DNA of 64,000 bases from contig NZ_FUYY01000007.1 of the NCBI RefSeq assembly GCF_900168045.1, positions 98,272 to 162,271 of the forward strand. The letters are read 5' to 3'. Source of the stretch: Salegentibacter holothuriorum (GTDB lineage: Bacteria > Bacteroidota > Bacteroidia > Flavobacteriales > Flavobacteriaceae). Both the position numbers and the translations under genes were made by a program. Positions 38,001 through 47,383 of this stretch are shown piece by piece. A model generated the notes under the pieces. The model did no database searches, was not told the DNA's origin, and saw only the letters and a list, made by a program, of their open reading frames with translations. How positions within the stretch are numbered: the stretch's first letter is position 1; every line of letters starts with the position of its first letter.

Positions 38001-38225
38001 GAACGAAAAAACAAGCACATCACCTTGTGCTGCTTCTATAGAATAATTTCCATCAAAATCGGTTTGTGTTCCGGTTGATGTTCCCTTTTTAAGCACATTT
38101 ACTCCAGGCAGAGGAAGACCATCTTCATCTGATACTGTTCCAGTAATAGTTTTTTGTTGCGCAAAGCTTATTTGCACAATTAACACCAGGAATAATGTCA
38201 AAATACTACGTAATTTTACTTTCAT
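35097..38225 (-). CDS. SusC/RagA family TonB-linked outer membrane protein
   Basis: A 1042-residue importer. A signal peptide ending ISFAQ leads to the regulatory-like domain (TITGTVSDEDGLPLPGVNVL), the TonB-box region SLDEVVVVAYG and a complete plug: AIEGRATGVQFTSASGQPGS, IVIRGVGTLNGSTDPLYIVDG, TILKDAASTSLYGSRAANGV. The C-terminal barrel ends SVGLNMAF. Compared with the neighbouring SusC paralogue, only this one retains the whole plug. It takes energy from TonB-ExbBD to import the ligand captured by SusD. Confidence 0.95.
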   Translation of the reverse strand: MKVKLRSILTLFLVLIVQISFAQQKTITGTVSDEDGLPLPGVNVLKKGTSTGTQTDFDGNYSIEAAQGDVLVFSFLGMESKEYTVGSVNIVDVTMSSDAASLDEVVVVAYGTSSLEAFTGSASVVGAEDLATRNVTSPISAIEGRATGVQFTSASGQPGSSPGIVIRGVGTLNGSTDPLYIVDGVQYEGALNTINQEDIQSFTILKDAASTSLYGSRAANGVVIITTKSGNRGEIKVNASVQSGLVSRAIPPYDEVSPGEYYEVMWEALKNSSAGEGDPAFATANIYNSLGYNPFDVPNDQIVGVDGTLNPDANVVYKSLDWFEALEQTGVRQNYNVNVSGGGDSHTVFFSASYLEEEGYVVTSKFDRLTSRLNADFDVNDRIKIGGSANITISETVGPSSAGTGSIVNPFGFAQNIGSIYPVYVNDQQGNLVLDPAGNPLFDNGEGYSEYNIGSRPVSQGRHAIQELFLNDERDRDNTYGFRFYGEAEILNGLSLRLNYARDINEGLEKEYENNIIGDAQPTGRYSEERFRRQVQNFNQLLTYSNSLNDIHNIDVTAGHESFDRTYSSNDGLAINQTAEGIYEFANFATPVSLGGSTTNKTLEGYFLRTNYNFDDKYYISGSVRRDGSSVFSEDSRWGTFYSVGASWRIDQENFLKNSSVINQLKIRGSYGEVGNDDLLDFFLSQARYDITSNAGNPAIIVADLGNDELQWETIESFDVALEFSLFNNFLDGTVEYYKRNSSDLLYDLPIALSNGLNVVPTNIGDMYNSGFEIGLTGHLIDRSDFNWDLSLQASTFKNEITSLPDPFINGSKRWAEGRSRFDFFLLRTAGVDPETGNQLFLQYEIDEDGESIPVLDANGEIATTDDWQETERAYTGDNSIPDLLGSIANRFSYKGFTLDFLITYGIGGKILDNGYSGMMHSGNFGSSYHPDILNAWREPGDITDVPRLESGNPDLVRSQSERFLTDASFWSLKNVNVGYNFNNDLTDQIGLDNLRISLTGENLFLSTERTGLDPQYNLAGTPEGNDYNPARIISVGLNMAF

Positions 38226-38382
38226 TATAACGTTTGTTTGAATTATATGGGGCTAAGATCATAATTTTTTATTAAAAAACTATATTGTGTGTTATGATTT
38301 TTATGATTTTTTAATTTTTAAAATCTTTCGGGGTTTAATTTTGTGTTGTCTTAGAATTTTAACTGAAATAAATTGCTGATTG

Positions 38383-38413
38383 TTTGATAAGTATATTTTT
38401 ATTTCTACATTTG
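38383..38413 (+). promoter_or_regulatory. Promoter of the str ribosomal operon
   Basis: TTTG (38383-38386), a 19-nt spacer and TACATTTG (38406-38413) followed by CAAA match the Bacteroidota sigma-A promoter consensus closely. It lies about 55 nt before rpsL, on the plus strand. Confidence 0.8.
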
Positions 38414-38467
38414 CAAACCCTAAAAAACAGGGGATTAATTTTAAACAATAATTAGGTAAGAGAAATT

Positions 38468-38842
38468 ATGCCAACAATTTCACAATTAGTACGAAAAGGA
38501 AGAGTCCAGATGACCAAGAAGAGTAAATCGGCTGCTTTAGATTCGTGTCCTCAAAGAAGAGGGGTGTGCACACGTGTGTATACTACTACACCTAAGAAAC
38601 CAAACTCGGCTATGCGTAAAGTAGCAAGGGTGAGGTTGACTAACGGAAAAGAAGTTAACGCTTATATTCCAGGTGAAGGACATAATCTACAAGAGCACTC
38701 GATAGTATTGGTTAGAGGTGGAAGGGTAAAAGATTTGCCAGGTGTGAGATACCACATTGTTCGCGGTGCATTAGATACTGCGGGTGTTGAAGGTAGAAGC
38801 CAGCGTAGGTCTAAATATGGAGCCAAACGCCCTAAAAAGTAA
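38468..38842 (+). CDS. rpsL: 30S ribosomal protein S12
   Basis: A 124-residue S12 located at the decoding centre. [15 protein letters not shown] (lysine 43) and [17 protein letters not shown], where streptomycin-resistance changes occur in other bacteria, have the wild-type residues. The aspartate in KDLPG is the site of beta-methylthiolation in E. coli. It is the first gene of the run rpsL-rpsG-fusA-rpsJ, behind the promoter at 38383-38413, and 23 bp before rpsG. No tuf gene follows fusA. Confidence 0.98.
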   Translation: MPTISQLVRKGRVQMTKKSKSAALDSCPQRRGVCTRVYTTTPKKPNSAMRKVARVRLTNGKEVNAYIPGEGHNLQEHSIVLVRGGRVKDLPGVRYHIVRGALDTAGVEGRSQRRSKYGAKRPKK

Positions 38843-38865
38843 TTAAAAACTTTTAATGTAAAGAA

Positions 38866-39342
38866 ATGAGAAGAAGACAGGCCAAAAAAAGACCGCTTTT
38901 ACCAGATCCAAAATTTAACGATCAACTTGTTACACGTTTCGTGAACATGATGATGTGGGATGGAAAAAAATCGGTAGCCTTTAAAATTTTCTATGATACG
39001 ATTGCTATTATAGAAGAAAAGAAGCAAGACGAAGAAAAAACAGGTTTGGAAATTTGGAAAGATGCTCTTTCTAACGTTATGCCTCACGTTGAAGTAAGAA
39101 GTAGACGAGTTGGGGGTGCAACCTTTCAAATCCCAATGCAAATAAGACCAGATAGAAAAGTAGCAACTGCTATGAAGTGGTTAATTTCATTTGCGCGTAA
39201 GAGAAACGAAAAATCTATGGCGCAGAAATTAGCTTCTGAAGTTCTTGCTGCTGCCAAAGAAGAAGGTGCGGCAGTTAAGAAAAGGGTTGATACTCATAAA
39301 ATGGCTGAAGCTAACAAAGCATTCTCTCACTTTAGATTCTAA
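38866..39342 (+). CDS. rpsG: 30S ribosomal protein S7
   Basis: A 158-residue S7 that nucleates assembly of the 30S head by binding the 3' domain of 16S r[20 protein letters not shown], the central [20 protein letters not shown] and [21 protein letters not shown] are the family landmarks. In E. coli S7 represses the str operon by binding the rpsL-rpsG spacer; here that spacer is only 23 nt, too short for the same site. It lies 5 bp before fusA. Confidence 0.98.
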   Translation: MRRRQAKKRPLLPDPKFNDQLVTRFVNMMMWDGKKSVAFKIFYDTIAIIEEKKQDEEKTGLEIWKDALSNVMPHVEVRSRRVGGATFQIPMQIRPDRKVATAMKWLISFARKRNEKSMAQKLASEVLAAAKEEGAAVKKRVDTHKMAEANKAFSHFRF

Positions 39343-39347
39343 AAAAA

Positions 39348-41456
39348 ATGGCACAAAGAGATTTAAAATTTACCAGAAATATAGGAATTGCAGCTCATAT
39401 TGATGCGGGTAAAACCACAACAACAGAGCGTATTCTTTATTATACAGGGATAAGCCACAAATTAGGAGAGGTGCACGATGGTGCAGCTACTATGGACTGG
39501 ATGGAGCAGGAGCAGGAAAGAGGTATTACTATTACTTCTGCTGCTACGCATTGTAAATGGATGTACAGGGATCAGGAATTTACGGTAAATATTATCGATA
39601 CTCCTGGTCACGTTGATTTTACCGTAGAGGTGGAGCGTTCTTTGCGTGTTCTTGATGGTGTTGTGGCATTGTTTAGTGCTGTAGATGGTGTTGAGCCGCA
39701 ATCTGAAACCGTTTGGAGACAGGCTGATAAATATAAAGTACCACGTTTAGGTTTTGTAAATAAAATGGACCGTCAGGGTGCAGATTTCTTTAATGTGTGT
39801 AAGCAGGTTAGAGAAATGCTTGGTGGTAATCCAGTACCATTACAAGTTCCTATTGGTGATGAAATAGACTTTAAAGGAGTTGTAGATCTTATTTCTAAAA
39901 AAGCAATTATTTGGAATGATGAAGATCACGGGATGACTTATGAGACCATAGATATTCCGGAAGAACTTCTTGCTGATGTTAATAAATACCGAACTGAACT
40001 TGTTGAGGCTGTAGCTGAGTATGACGAAGCCTTGATGGAAAAGTTCTTTGAGGATGAAGATTCGATTACTGAAGATGAGATTATTGCTGCGCTTAGAGCT
40101 GCAACTATAGATATGTCTATCATACCTATGATGTGTGGTTCTGCCTTTAAGAATAAAGGGGTGCAGGCAATGCTTGATGCGGTAATGAGATATATGCCTT
40201 CTCCAGTAGATGTTGAAGCTATTGTAGGGACAAATCCTGATACTAATGAAGATGAGAATAGAAAGCCACATGTGGATTCTCCTTTCTCTGCATTAGCATT
40301 TAAAATTGCTACCGATCCTTTTGTTGGTCGTTTAGCATTCTTCCGTGTTTACTCGGGAGCTTTAGATGCAGGGTCTTATGTTTTGAATAATAGATCGGGT
40401 AAAAAAGAACGTATTTCTCGTATCTACCAAATGCACTCTAATAAGCAAGAGCCTATTAATAGGATTGAAGCTGGTGATATTGGTGCGGCTGTTGGTTTTA
40501 AAGATATTAAAACTGGAGATACGCTTACTGATGAGAAAAACCCAATTATATTAGAGTCTATGACTTTCCCTGAGCCAGTAATTGGTATCGCGGTAGAGCC
40601 TAAGACAAAAGCTGATGTTGATAAAATGGGTATGGCTTTGGCTAAATTAGCCGAAGAAGATCCAACTTTCCAGGTTAAGACTGATGAGATTTCAGGACAA
40701 ACTATTATCTCTGGTATGGGAGAGCTTCATATTGAAATTCTTGTAGACCGTTTAAAGAGAGAGTTTAAAGTTGAAGTTAACGAAGGTCAACCACAAGTTG
40801 AATACAAAGAAACAGTTACTAAAACTGCTGATCATAGAGAGGTTTATAAAAAGCAATCTGGTGGTCGTGGTAAATTTGCTGATATTGTATTTGAAATGGG
40901 ACCTGTAGATGAAGACTTTGAAGGAAAAGGACTTCAGTTTGTAGATCAAATTAAAGGTGGGCGTATTCCTAAAGAATTTGTTCCTTCGGTAGAAAAAGGA
41001 TTTAAAGAAGCTATGAAGAGCGGTCCAATGGCTGGTTTTCAAATGGATACTTTAAAAGTAACCCTTAAGGATGGATCTTTCCACCCTGTGGATTCTGATC
41101 AACTTTCCTTTGAATTGGCTGCAAAAATGGGTTACAAAGCCGCTGCTAAAAAAGCCGGTGCTGTAGTTCTTGAGCCAATAATGAAAATTGAAGTAGTTAC
41201 TCCAGAGGAAAATATGGGTGATATTGTTGGTGACCTTAATAGAAGAAGAGGTCAGGTTAGCAACATGTCAGACAGATCTGGAGCTAAGATTATTAAGGCT
41301 GAAGTGCCTTTAGCTGAAATGTTTGGATATGTAACTACATTAAGAACATTATCTTCTGGTAGAGCAACTTCAACTATGGAATTTTCTCACTATGCTGAAA
41401 CTCCTTCTAATATTTCAGAAGAAGTAATTAAAGCGGCAAAGGGTACAAACGAATAA
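39348..41456 (+). CDS. fusA: Translation elongation factor G
   Basis: A 702-residue GTPase that drives ribosomal translocation. The G motifs are complete: [12 protein letters not shown] (about 16-27), the switch [14 protein letters not shown] and NKMDRQGAD. The five-domain architecture is full length, with [20 protein letters not shown] in domain III and [20 protein letters not shown] in domain V. It is followed at 10 bp by rpsJ. As no tuf gene is present in this run, elongation factor Tu must be elsewhere. Confidence 0.98.
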   Translation: MAQRDLKFTRNIGIAAHIDAGKTTTTERILYYTGISHKLGEVHDGAATMDWMEQEQERGITITSAATHCKWMYRDQEFTVNIIDTPGHVDFTVEVERSLRVLDGVVALFSAVDGVEPQSETVWRQADKYKVPRLGFVNKMDRQGADFFNVCKQVREMLGGNPVPLQVPIGDEIDFKGVVDLISKKAIIWNDEDHGMTYETIDIPEELLADVNKYRTELVEAVAEYDEALMEKFFEDEDSITEDEIIAALRAATIDMSIIPMMCGSAFKNKGVQAMLDAVMRYMPSPVDVEAIVGTNPDTNEDENRKPHVDSPFSALAFKIATDPFVGRLAFFRVYSGALDAGSYVLNNRSGKKERISRIYQMHSNKQEPINRIEAGDIGAAVGFKDIKTGDTLTDEKNPIILESMTFPEPVIGIAVEPKTKADVDKMGMALAKLAEEDPTFQVKTDEISGQTIISGMGELHIEILVDRLKREFKVEVNEGQPQVEYKETVTKTADHREVYKKQSGGRGKFADIVFEMGPVDEDFEGKGLQFVDQIKGGRIPKEFVPSVEKGFKEAMKSGPMAGFQMDTLKVTLKDGSFHPVDSDQLSFELAAKMGYKAAAKKAGAVVLEPIMKIEVVTPEENMGDIVGDLNRRRGQVSNMSDRSGAKIIKAEVPLAEMFGYVTTLRTLSSGRATSTMEFSHYAETPSNISEEVIKAAKGTNE

Positions 41457-41466
41457 TATTAGGAAA

Positions 41467-41772
41467 ATGAGTCAAAAAATAAGAATTAAACTAAAATCCT
41501 ACGATCATAACCTGGTAGATAAATCAGCAGAGAAGATCGTGAAAACTGTAAAAACTACAGGTGCGGTGGTAACAGGACCAATTCCTTTGCCTACTCATAA
41601 AAAACTTTTTACTGTTTTGCGTTCTCCTCACGTAAATAAAAAAGCTAGAGAGCAATTTCAATTAAGCTCTTATAAAAGGCTTTTGGATATCTACAGTTCT
41701 TCTTCTAAAACCATTGATGCGTTGATGAAGTTGGAATTGCCAAGCGGTGTTGAAGTAGAGATTAAGGTGTGA
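41467..41772 (+). CDS. rpsJ: 30S ribosomal protein S10
   Basis: A 101-residue S10 (head protein; NusE in transcription antitermination in E. coli). [40 protein letters not shown] and the end [10 protein letters not shown] identify it. In E. coli S10 heads its own operon behind an L4-controlled leader. Here it closes the rpsL-rpsG-fusA-rpsJ run and is separated from rplC by a 196-bp spacer that holds hairpins and a terminator-like stem. Confidence 0.98.
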   Translation: MSQKIRIKLKSYDHNLVDKSAEKIVKTVKTTGAVVTGPIPLPTHKKLFTVLRSPHVNKKAREQFQLSSYKRLLDIYSSSSKTIDALMKLELPSGVEVEIKV

Positions 41773-41814
41773 TAAACTTGGGTGATCCATTTTTGGAAAA
41801 CCTTAGTTAATGCT

Positions 41815-41938
41815 TCCTGAGCTTGTTTCAGGATCCTTTGAGGGGAACTCAAAGTTACATGTCCTAAGCAGTTGGCGAGGGAAAAACGGAAGAAAGATAC
41901 ATTCAGGGCGAAAGTATTTTTCTGCCCTGAATTTTTTT
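41815..41938 (+). promoter_or_regulatory. Structured rplC leader with terminator-like hairpin (putative attenuator)
   Basis: Within the rpsJ-rplC spacer are three hairpins: TCCTGA/TCAGGA (41815-41833), TTTGAG/CTCAAA (41837-41853) and a 9-bp stem ATTCAGGGC/GCCCTGAAT (41901-41932) that runs into a T tract (41932-41938). The last is a good intrinsic terminator, only 30 nt before rplC, with no promoter recognisable after it. Since rplC-rplD and the rest of the S10 operon lie beyond, it may be a controlled attenuator. The first stem resembles the dispersed palindromic repeat. Confidence 0.65.
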
Positions 41939-41968
41939 AAATAAATAAGTAATAATCAATAATTAATT

Positions 41969-42580
41969 ATGTCTGGGTTAATAGGAAAAAAAATAGGCAT
42001 GACCAGTATTTTTGACGAGAACGGGAAAAATGTTCCTTGTACTGTTATAGAAGCGGGTCCATGCGTAGTTACCCAAGTCAGAACCAAAGAGGTTGACGGG
42101 TATGAGGCACTTCAAGTTGGTTTCGATGACAAAAAGACTGTAAATAAGGCTGCTGAAGGGCACGCTAAAAAAGCAGGAAGCGTTGCAAAACGTAAAGTCG
42201 TTGAATTCAAGGGATTTGAAGCAGATTATAAATTAGGTGATGCTATCACGGTAGAGCACTTTAACGAGGGAGAATTTGTTGATATAGCAGGTACTTCTAA
42301 AGGTAAAGGCTTTCAGGGTGTTGTTAAAAGACACAACTTTGGTGGTGTGGGTCAAGCGACTCACGGTCAGCATAACCGATTAAGAGCTCCGGGTTCTATT
42401 GGTGCAGCGTCTTACCCTGCACGGGTTTTCAAAGGAATGAAAATGGCCGGTAGAATGGGTGGAGAAAGAGTAAAAGTAGAAAACCTGAGAGTTTTAAAAG
42501 TAGTGGCAGATAAGAACCTTTTAGTAGTAAAAGGATGTGTGCCAGGACATAAAAACTCATACGTAATCATTAGTAAGTAA
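41969..42580 (+). CDS. rplC: 50S ribosomal protein L3
   Basis: A 203-residue L3 that helps start 50S assembly and lies near the peptidyl-transferase centre. [18 protein letters not shown] at the N terminus and the extended central loop [29 protein letters not shown] are present; the glutamine in the loop is the usual methylation region. The spacer upstream has a terminator-like hairpin. Its stop codon overlaps the start of rplD (TAATG), so the two are translationally coupled. Confidence 0.98.
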   Translation: MSGLIGKKIGMTSIFDENGKNVPCTVIEAGPCVVTQVRTKEVDGYEALQVGFDDKKTVNKAAEGHAKKAGSVAKRKVVEFKGFEADYKLGDAITVEHFNEGEFVDIAGTSKGKGFQGVVKRHNFGGVGQATHGQHNRLRAPGSIGAASYPARVFKGMKMAGRMGGERVKVENLRVLKVVADKNLLVVKGCVPGHKNSYVIISK

Positions 42581-43209
42581 TGGAAGTAGCAGTTTTAGAT
42601 ATAAAAGGAAAAGAAACAGGCAGAAAAGCAAAGCTTTCTGATGCTGTTTTCGCTATAGAGCCGAATGATCACGCTGTGTATCTTGATGTTAAGCAATATT
42701 TAGCTAATCAACGTCAGGGAACTCATAAAGCCAAAGAACGAGCTGAAATTACGGGAAGTACTCGTAAGATTAAAAAGCAAAAAGGTACTGGTACTGCACG
42801 TGCAGGTAGTATAAAATCACCAATTTTTAAAGGTGGTGGACGTGTTTTTGGACCAAGACCAAGAAATTATGGTTTTAAATTGAATAAAAATTTAAAACGA
42901 TTGGCTAGGAAATCGGCTTTATCAATTAAAGCAAAAGGGAAATCAATTTATGTAATTGAAGACTTTTCTTTTGAAGCGCCAAAGACAAAAAGTATGATAG
43001 ATGTTTTGGAAGCCCTTGGCATTCAGGACAAAAAATCGCTTATAGTGTTGGGTGACTCAAATAAAAATGTATATTTGTCGTCACGTAATTTAAAAGGACT
43101 TGAGGTTGTAAACTCCTCAGAATTAAGTACTTACGGAATTCTTAATGCTAAGAACATCGTATTGCTTGAAGGTTCTTTAGAAGGAATTGAGTCGAATTTA
43201 AGTAAATAA
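42580..43209 (+). CDS. rplD: 50S ribosomal protein L4
   Basis: A 209-residue L4, which lines the exit tunnel. The extended loop appears as [38 protein letters not shown] (in pieces [17 protein letters not shown] and [18 protein letters not shown]). In E. coli L4 autoregulates the S10 operon by attenuation in the rpsJ leader. Here the gene lies two genes after the attenuator-like spacer in front of rplC, so it is the obvious candidate effector. It shares one base with rplC. Confidence 0.98.
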   Translation: MEVAVLDIKGKETGRKAKLSDAVFAIEPNDHAVYLDVKQYLANQRQGTHKAKERAEITGSTRKIKKQKGTGTARAGSIKSPIFKGGGRVFGPRPRNYGFKLNKNLKRLARKSALSIKAKGKSIYVIEDFSFEAPKTKSMIDVLEALGIQDKKSLIVLGDSNKNVYLSSRNLKGLEVVNSSELSTYGILNAKNIVLLEGSLEGIESNLSK

Positions 43210-43214
43210 GCCTT

Positions 43215-43505
43215 ATGAGTATCTTGATAAAACCAATTATTACAGAAAAAGCCACCGGAGATAGCGAGTTGAATAACCGTTTTTCTTTTGTGGTAAGCAA
43301 TAAGGCGAATAAGATTGAAATTAAGAATGCGGTTGAGGCTGCTTACGGAGTTTCAGTTGAAAAAGTTCGTACTATAAATGTCCGTCCAGATCGCAAAACC
43401 AGATATACAAAGTCTGGTATGATCACTGGTAAAACCAAAGCTTTTAAAAAGGCGTTGGTACAGGTGACGGAAGGTGAAACTATTGATTTGTACAGTAATC
43501 TTTAA
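43215..43505 (+). CDS. rplW: 50S ribosomal protein L23
   Basis: A 96-residue L23, located beside the tunnel exit and used for docking of trigger factor and SRP. ILIKPIITEKATG at the N terminus and VEKVRTINVRPDRKTRYTKSG in the loop identify it. The loop is of the bacterial type. It lies 5 bp after rplD and 9 bp before rplB, in the normal S10 operon order. Confidence 0.97.
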   Translation: MSILIKPIITEKATGDSELNNRFSFVVSNKANKIEIKNAVEAAYGVSVEKVRTINVRPDRKTRYTKSGMITGKTKAFKKALVQVTEGETIDLYSNL

Positions 43506-43514
43506 GATTAAAAA

Positions 43515-44342
43515 ATGTCAGTTAGAAAATTAAAACCAATCACCCCTGGCCAGCGTTTTAGAGTAGTTAACGGTTATGACGCCGTAACTACTGATAAGCC
43601 GGAAAAAAGCCTTTTGGCTCCGATAAAAAAGTCGGGTGGTAGAAACAGTCAGGGAAAAATGACCATTCGCTATAAAGGTGGAGGTCATAAAAGACGTTAC
43701 AGAATTATAGACTTTAAACGCGACAAGCATGGTGTTCCAGCTACAGTTGCGAGTATAGAATATGATCCTAACCGAACTGCTTTTATTGCATTGTTGAATT
43801 ACCAGGATGGTGAGAAACGATATGTAGTAGCTCAAAATGGGTTGCAGGTAGGTCAAAATATTGTATCAAGCACAGATGCGGCTGCTCCAGAAATTGGAAA
43901 TGCAATGCCGTTGTCTAGCATTCCGCTTGGTACTGTAATCTCTTGTATAGAGTTAAGAGCAGGGCAAGGAGCTGTAATGGCGAGAAGCGCTGGTGCTTTT
44001 GCTCAGTTATTAGCTAGAGAAGGTAAATATGCAACTGTGAAATTACCTTCAGGAGAAATTAGAAGGATTTTGGCTACATGTATGGCGACAATTGGAGCTG
44101 TATCTAATAGTGATCATCAACTTCTTGTTTCTGGTAAAGCTGGTAGAAAACGTTGGTTGGGTGTAAGACCAAGAACAAGACCGGTAGTGATGAACCCTGT
44201 TGATCACCCAATGGGTGGTGGTGAAGGAAGAGCTTCTGGAGGTCACCCACGTTCTAGAAAAGGTTTGCCTGCTAAAGGATTTAAAACCCGTTCAAGAACA
44301 AAAGCGAGTAATAAGTATATTGTAGAACGTAGAAAGAAATAA
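43515..44342 (+). CDS. rplB: 50S ribosomal protein L2
   Basis: A 275-residue L2, essential for subunit association and peptidyl transfer. The N-terminal [16 protein letters not shown], the RNA-binding [20 protein letters not shown] and the C-terminal [20 protein letters not shown] are intact; the histidine in DHPMGGGEG is the conserved one. Gene order and 6-bp spacing to rpsS match the standard S10 operon. Confidence 0.98.
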   Translation: MSVRKLKPITPGQRFRVVNGYDAVTTDKPEKSLLAPIKKSGGRNSQGKMTIRYKGGGHKRRYRIIDFKRDKHGVPATVASIEYDPNRTAFIALLNYQDGEKRYVVAQNGLQVGQNIVSSTDAAAPEIGNAMPLSSIPLGTVISCIELRAGQGAVMARSAGAFAQLLAREGKYATVKLPSGEIRRILATCMATIGAVSNSDHQLLVSGKAGRKRWLGVRPRTRPVVMNPVDHPMGGGEGRASGGHPRSRKGLPAKGFKTRSRTKASNKYIVERRKK

Positions 44343-44348
44343 TAAGAT

Positions 44349-44627
44349 ATGGCACGTTCATTAAAAAAAGGACCTTACGTTCACTATAAGTTGGATAAGA
44401 AAGTTGCTCAGAATGTTGAGTCTGGAAAAAAAGCCGTGATCAAAACCTGGTCTAGAGCTTCAATGATAACTCCAGATTTCGTTGGGCAAACTATCGCTGT
44501 TCACAACGGGAAGCAATTTGTACCTGTCTATGTAACAGAGAACATGGTAGGTCATAAGTTAGGAGAATTCTCACCAACTCGTTCCTTTAGAGGACACGCT
44601 GGTGCGAAAAATAAAGGTAAAAGATAA
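44349..44627 (+). CDS. rpsS: 30S ribosomal protein S19
   Basis: A 92-residue S19 in the 30S head, contacting 23S rRNA across the subunit bridge. [17 protein letters not shown] at the N terminus and [22 protein letters not shown] near the C terminus are the signature segments. It lies 6 bp after rplB and 8 bp before rplV. Confidence 0.98.
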   Translation: MARSLKKGPYVHYKLDKKVAQNVESGKKAVIKTWSRASMITPDFVGQTIAVHNGKQFVPVYVTENMVGHKLGEFSPTRSFRGHAGAKNKGKR

Positions 44628-44635
44628 TTGAAGCT

Positions 44636-45043
44636 ATGGGAGTTCGTAAAAGAGAAAGAGCAGAGCAAATAAAAGAGGCCAAAAAACAGGTAGCTTTTGC
44701 AAAGTTGAATAACTGCCCTACTTCACCTAGAAAAATGCGCCTTGTTGCGGATTTGGTAAGAGGTGAGAAAGTAGAGAAGGCGCTTCAAATATTGAAATTC
44801 AGTTCAAAAGAGGCTTCTGGTCGTATAGAGAAATTATTGCTTTCTGCAATAGCCAACTGGCAATCTAAAAACGAAGAAGCAAGTATTGAAGATGCTGAAT
44901 TGTTTGTAAAAGAAATCCGTGTAGATGGAGGAGCAATGCTTAAAAGGCTGCGTCCTGCACCACAGGGTCGCGCACATAGAATTAGAAAGAGATCCAACCA
45001 CGTTACTTTGGTGCTTGGAGAAAACAATAATACACAAAGCTAA
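44636..45043 (+). CDS. rplV: 50S ribosomal protein L22
   Basis: A 135-residue L22 whose beta hairpin lines the exit tunnel. [20 protein letters not shown] and the C-terminal [22 protein letters not shown] show the conserved core; the latter is the hairpin where macrolide resistance changes occur in other bacteria, here with ordinary residues. It has about 18 residues of extra charged N-terminal sequence ([20 protein letters not shown]), common in Bacteroidota. Confidence 0.97.
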   Translation: MGVRKRERAEQIKEAKKQVAFAKLNNCPTSPRKMRLVADLVRGEKVEKALQILKFSSKEASGRIEKLLLSAIANWQSKNEEASIEDAELFVKEIRVDGGAMLKRLRPAPQGRAHRIRKRSNHVTLVLGENNNTQS

Positions 45044-45050
45044 GTAGAGT

Positions 45051-45770
45051 ATGGGACAGAAAACAAATCCAATCGGGAATCGCCTTGGTATCGTAAGAGG
45101 ATGGGAATCCAACTGGTACGGAGGAAATGACTACGGCGATAAATTAGCCGAAGACGATAAGATTAGAAAGTACATCCATGCTCGTCTTTCAAAAGCGAGT
45201 GTATCTAGGGTAATTATTGAGCGTACGCTTAAGCTTGTAACCGTTACTATCACCACTGCCAGACCAGGTATTATTATTGGTAAAGGCGGCCAGGAGGTAG
45301 ACAAGCTTAAAGAAGAGCTTAAGAAAATTACCGACAAGGAAGTTCAAATTAACATCTTTGAGATTAAGAGGCCAGAGCTTGATGCGCATTTAGTAGCATC
45401 TAGTGTTGCAAGACAAATTGAGAATCGTATATCTTACCGTCGTGCAATAAAAATGGCTATCGCGGCTGCTATGAGAATGAATGCTGAAGGAATCAAAATA
45501 CAGATTTCCGGACGTTTAAATGGTGCTGAAATGGCACGTTCAGAAGCATACAAAGATGGTAGAATTCCTCTGTCTACTTTTAGGGCTGATATTGATTACG
45601 CTTTAATTGAAGCTCATACTACTTATGGTAGATTGGGTGTTAAAGTGTGGATCATGAAAGGCGAAGTGTACGGTAAAAGAGATCTTTCTCCGCTTGTTGG
45701 AATGTCCAAGAAGCAAGGAGGGAAAGCTGGAGCCGGGCGAGGTGGTAACAAATCACGTCGTAGAAAGTAA
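45051..45770 (+). CDS. rpsC: 30S ribosomal protein S3
   Basis: A 239-residue S3 at the mRNA entry site. [20 protein letters not shown] starts the N-terminal domain, the KH motif is [20 protein letters not shown], and the C-terminal domain contains [20 protein letters not shown]. The end is Gly/Lys/Arg-rich ([17 protein letters not shown]), typical of the phylum. It lies 7 bp after rplV and 19 bp before rplP. Confidence 0.98.
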   Translation: MGQKTNPIGNRLGIVRGWESNWYGGNDYGDKLAEDDKIRKYIHARLSKASVSRVIIERTLKLVTVTITTARPGIIIGKGGQEVDKLKEELKKITDKEVQINIFEIKRPELDAHLVASSVARQIENRISYRRAIKMAIAAAMRMNAEGIKIQISGRLNGAEMARSEAYKDGRIPLSTFRADIDYALIEAHTTYGRLGVKVWIMKGEVYGKRDLSPLVGMSKKQGGKAGAGRGGNKSRRRK

Positions 45771-45789
45771 TTTTTTAAAGTAAACAAAA

Positions 45790-46209
45790 ATGTTACAACC
45801 TAAAAGAACAAAATACCGTAAACAGCAGAAGGGCCGTATGAAAGGTAATGCCGGAAGAGGGCATAGACTCTCTAACGGAACCTTTGGAATTAAATCTATG
45901 GATTCTAGTTTCATTACTGCCCGTCAAATAGAAGCTGCACGTATTGCTGCTACCCGTTATATGAAAAGGGAAGGTTCTATCTGGATAAAAATATTTCCAG
46001 ACAAGCCTATCACTAAGAAACCTCTAGAGGTTCGTATGGGTAAAGGTAAAGGTGCTGTTGAATATTGGGCTGCTGTTGTAAAACCAGGAAGAATTATGTT
46101 TGAAATTGGTGGAGTGCCAATGGATGTTGCTAAAGAAGCTTTAAGGCTTGCGGCACAGAAACTTCCTGTAAGAACCAAATTTATTGTAGCTAGAGACTAT
46201 CAAGCTTAA
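45790..46209 (+). CDS. rplP: 50S ribosomal protein L16
   Basis: A 139-residue L16 near the A site of the 50S subunit. [19 protein letters not shown], the central [20 protein letters not shown] and [20 protein letters not shown] identify it, including the arginine in RMGKGKG that other bacteria hydroxylate. Followed by rpmC at 12 bp in the usual order. Confidence 0.98.
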   Translation: MLQPKRTKYRKQQKGRMKGNAGRGHRLSNGTFGIKSMDSSFITARQIEAARIAATRYMKREGSIWIKIFPDKPITKKPLEVRMGKGKGAVEYWAAVVKPGRIMFEIGGVPMDVAKEALRLAAQKLPVRTKFIVARDYQA

Positions 46210-46221
46210 TATTATAAAGTT

Positions 46222-46413
46222 ATGAAACAATCAGAAGTAAAAGAACTGTCTGTGGCAGAATTACAAGAAGAGCTTGGTAAATCTAGAAAAGCATATTCAG
46301 ATTTGAAAATGGCTCACGCAGTTTCGCCATTAGAGAACCCAATACAGCTTAGAGCTGTACGAAGAACTATAGCGAGACTTGCTACAGAGTTAACTAAAAG
46401 AGAACAACAATAA
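46222..46413 (+). CDS. rpmC: 50S ribosomal protein L29
   Basis: A 63-residue, two-helix L29 that sits by the tunnel exit. KELSVAELQEELGKSRKAY and the second helix VRRTIARLATELTKREQ fit the family, with LENPIQLRAV between. Spacing is 12 bp from rplP and 18 bp to rpsQ. Short length is normal for L29. Confidence 0.96.
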   Translation: MKQSEVKELSVAELQEELGKSRKAYSDLKMAHAVSPLENPIQLRAVRRTIARLATELTKREQQ

Positions 46414-46431
46414 GTGTTATTCTGCTGAAAG

Positions 46432-46689
46432 ATGGAAAAAAGAAATTTAAGAAAAGAGCGTATAGGTGTTGTTACCAGTAATAAAATGCAGAAATCAATC
46501 GTGGTTTCTGAAGTTAAGAAAGTAAAACACCCTATGTATGGAAAATTCGTTTTAAAAACGAAAAAATATGTAGCGCACGACGAAACAAACGACTGCAACG
46601 AAGGAGATACTGTAAGGATCATGGAAACACGACCTTTAAGTAAATCTAAATGTTGGAGATTAGTAGAAATAATTGAAAGAGCGAAGTAA
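46432..46689 (+). CDS. rpsQ: 30S ribosomal protein S17
   Basis: An 85-residue OB-fold protein binding the 5' domain of 16S r[42 protein letters not shown] and [19 protein letters not shown] are the recognisable S17 segments. The stop codon overlaps the rplN start by one base (TAATG). Confidence 0.97.
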   Translation: MEKRNLRKERIGVVTSNKMQKSIVVSEVKKVKHPMYGKFVLKTKKYVAHDETNDCNEGDTVRIMETRPLSKSKCWRLVEIIERAK

Positions 46690-47057
46690 TGGTACAACAA
46701 GAGTCTAGACTAAGAGTAGCAGACAATACCGGGGCAAAAGAAGTTTTGACCATTCGTGTATTGGGCGGTACAAAGAAAAGATACGCTTCTGTTGGGGACA
46801 AGATCGTTGTCAGCGTAAAAGAAGCTACACCTAACGGTAATATCAAAAAAGGTGCAGTTTCAACAGCAGTTGTTGTTCGTACCAAGAAAGAAGTACGCAG
46901 GCAAGATGGGTCTTATATCCGTTTTGATGATAATGCTTGTGTATTGCTAAACCCTACCGGAGAAATGCGCGGAACTCGTGTATTTGGACCGGTTGCGAGA
47001 GAACTTCGTGATAAGCAATTCATGAAAATTGTATCATTGGCACCAGAGGTGCTTTAA
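46689..47057 (+). CDS. rplN: 50S ribosomal protein L14
   Basis: A 122-residue L14 at the subunit interface, near the RsfS binding site. [19 protein letters not shown] and the C-terminal [27 protein letters not shown] are intact. In E. coli this gene starts the spc operon. Here it simply continues the cluster with a one-base overlap to rpsQ and no spacer or promoter in front. Confidence 0.98.
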   Translation: MVQQESRLRVADNTGAKEVLTIRVLGGTKKRYASVGDKIVVSVKEATPNGNIKKGAVSTAVVVRTKKEVRRQDGSYIRFDDNACVLLNPTGEMRGTRVFGPVARELRDKQFMKIVSLAPEVL

Positions 47058-47069
47058 TACATTAATAAG

Positions 47070-47381
47070 ATGAGAAAGCTTAAGATAAAAACTGGAGATA
47101 CTGTAAGAGTTGTTGCTGGTGACCATAAGGGTCAGGAAGGCAAAGTTCAAAAAGTTCTCATAGAAAAGAATAAAGCCATCGTGGAAGGTGTAAACACTAT
47201 CTCAAAACATGAGAAGCCAAGTGCATCTAACCCGCAGGGTGGTATTGTAAAGAAAGAAGCTCCTATTCATATTTCTAACCTTTCTTTGTTAGACAAAGAT
47301 GGTAATACTACCAGAGTTGGATATAAAGAAGAGGATGGAAAGAAAGTAAGATTTTCCAAAAAATCTAATGAAGTAATTTAG
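47070..47381 (+). CDS. rplX: 50S ribosomal protein L24
   Basis: A 103-residue L24 that starts 50S assembly. The KOW motif is [21 protein letters not shown], followed by [14 protein letters not shown] and [17 protein letters not shown]. Two base pairs separate it from rplE. Length is standard for bacteria. Confidence 0.97.
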   Translation: MRKLKIKTGDTVRVVAGDHKGQEGKVQKVLIEKNKAIVEGVNTISKHEKPSASNPQGGIVKKEAPIHISNLSLLDKDGNTTRVGYKEEDGKKVRFSKKSNEVI

Positions 47382-47383
47382 TT

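Noticed and set aside
39840..40271. Minus-strand open frame of 143 codons opposite fusA
   Set aside because: It is inside the EF-G gene, which is complete and strongly conserved. Translation is rich in I/F/Y/N as expected from reading antisense codons.
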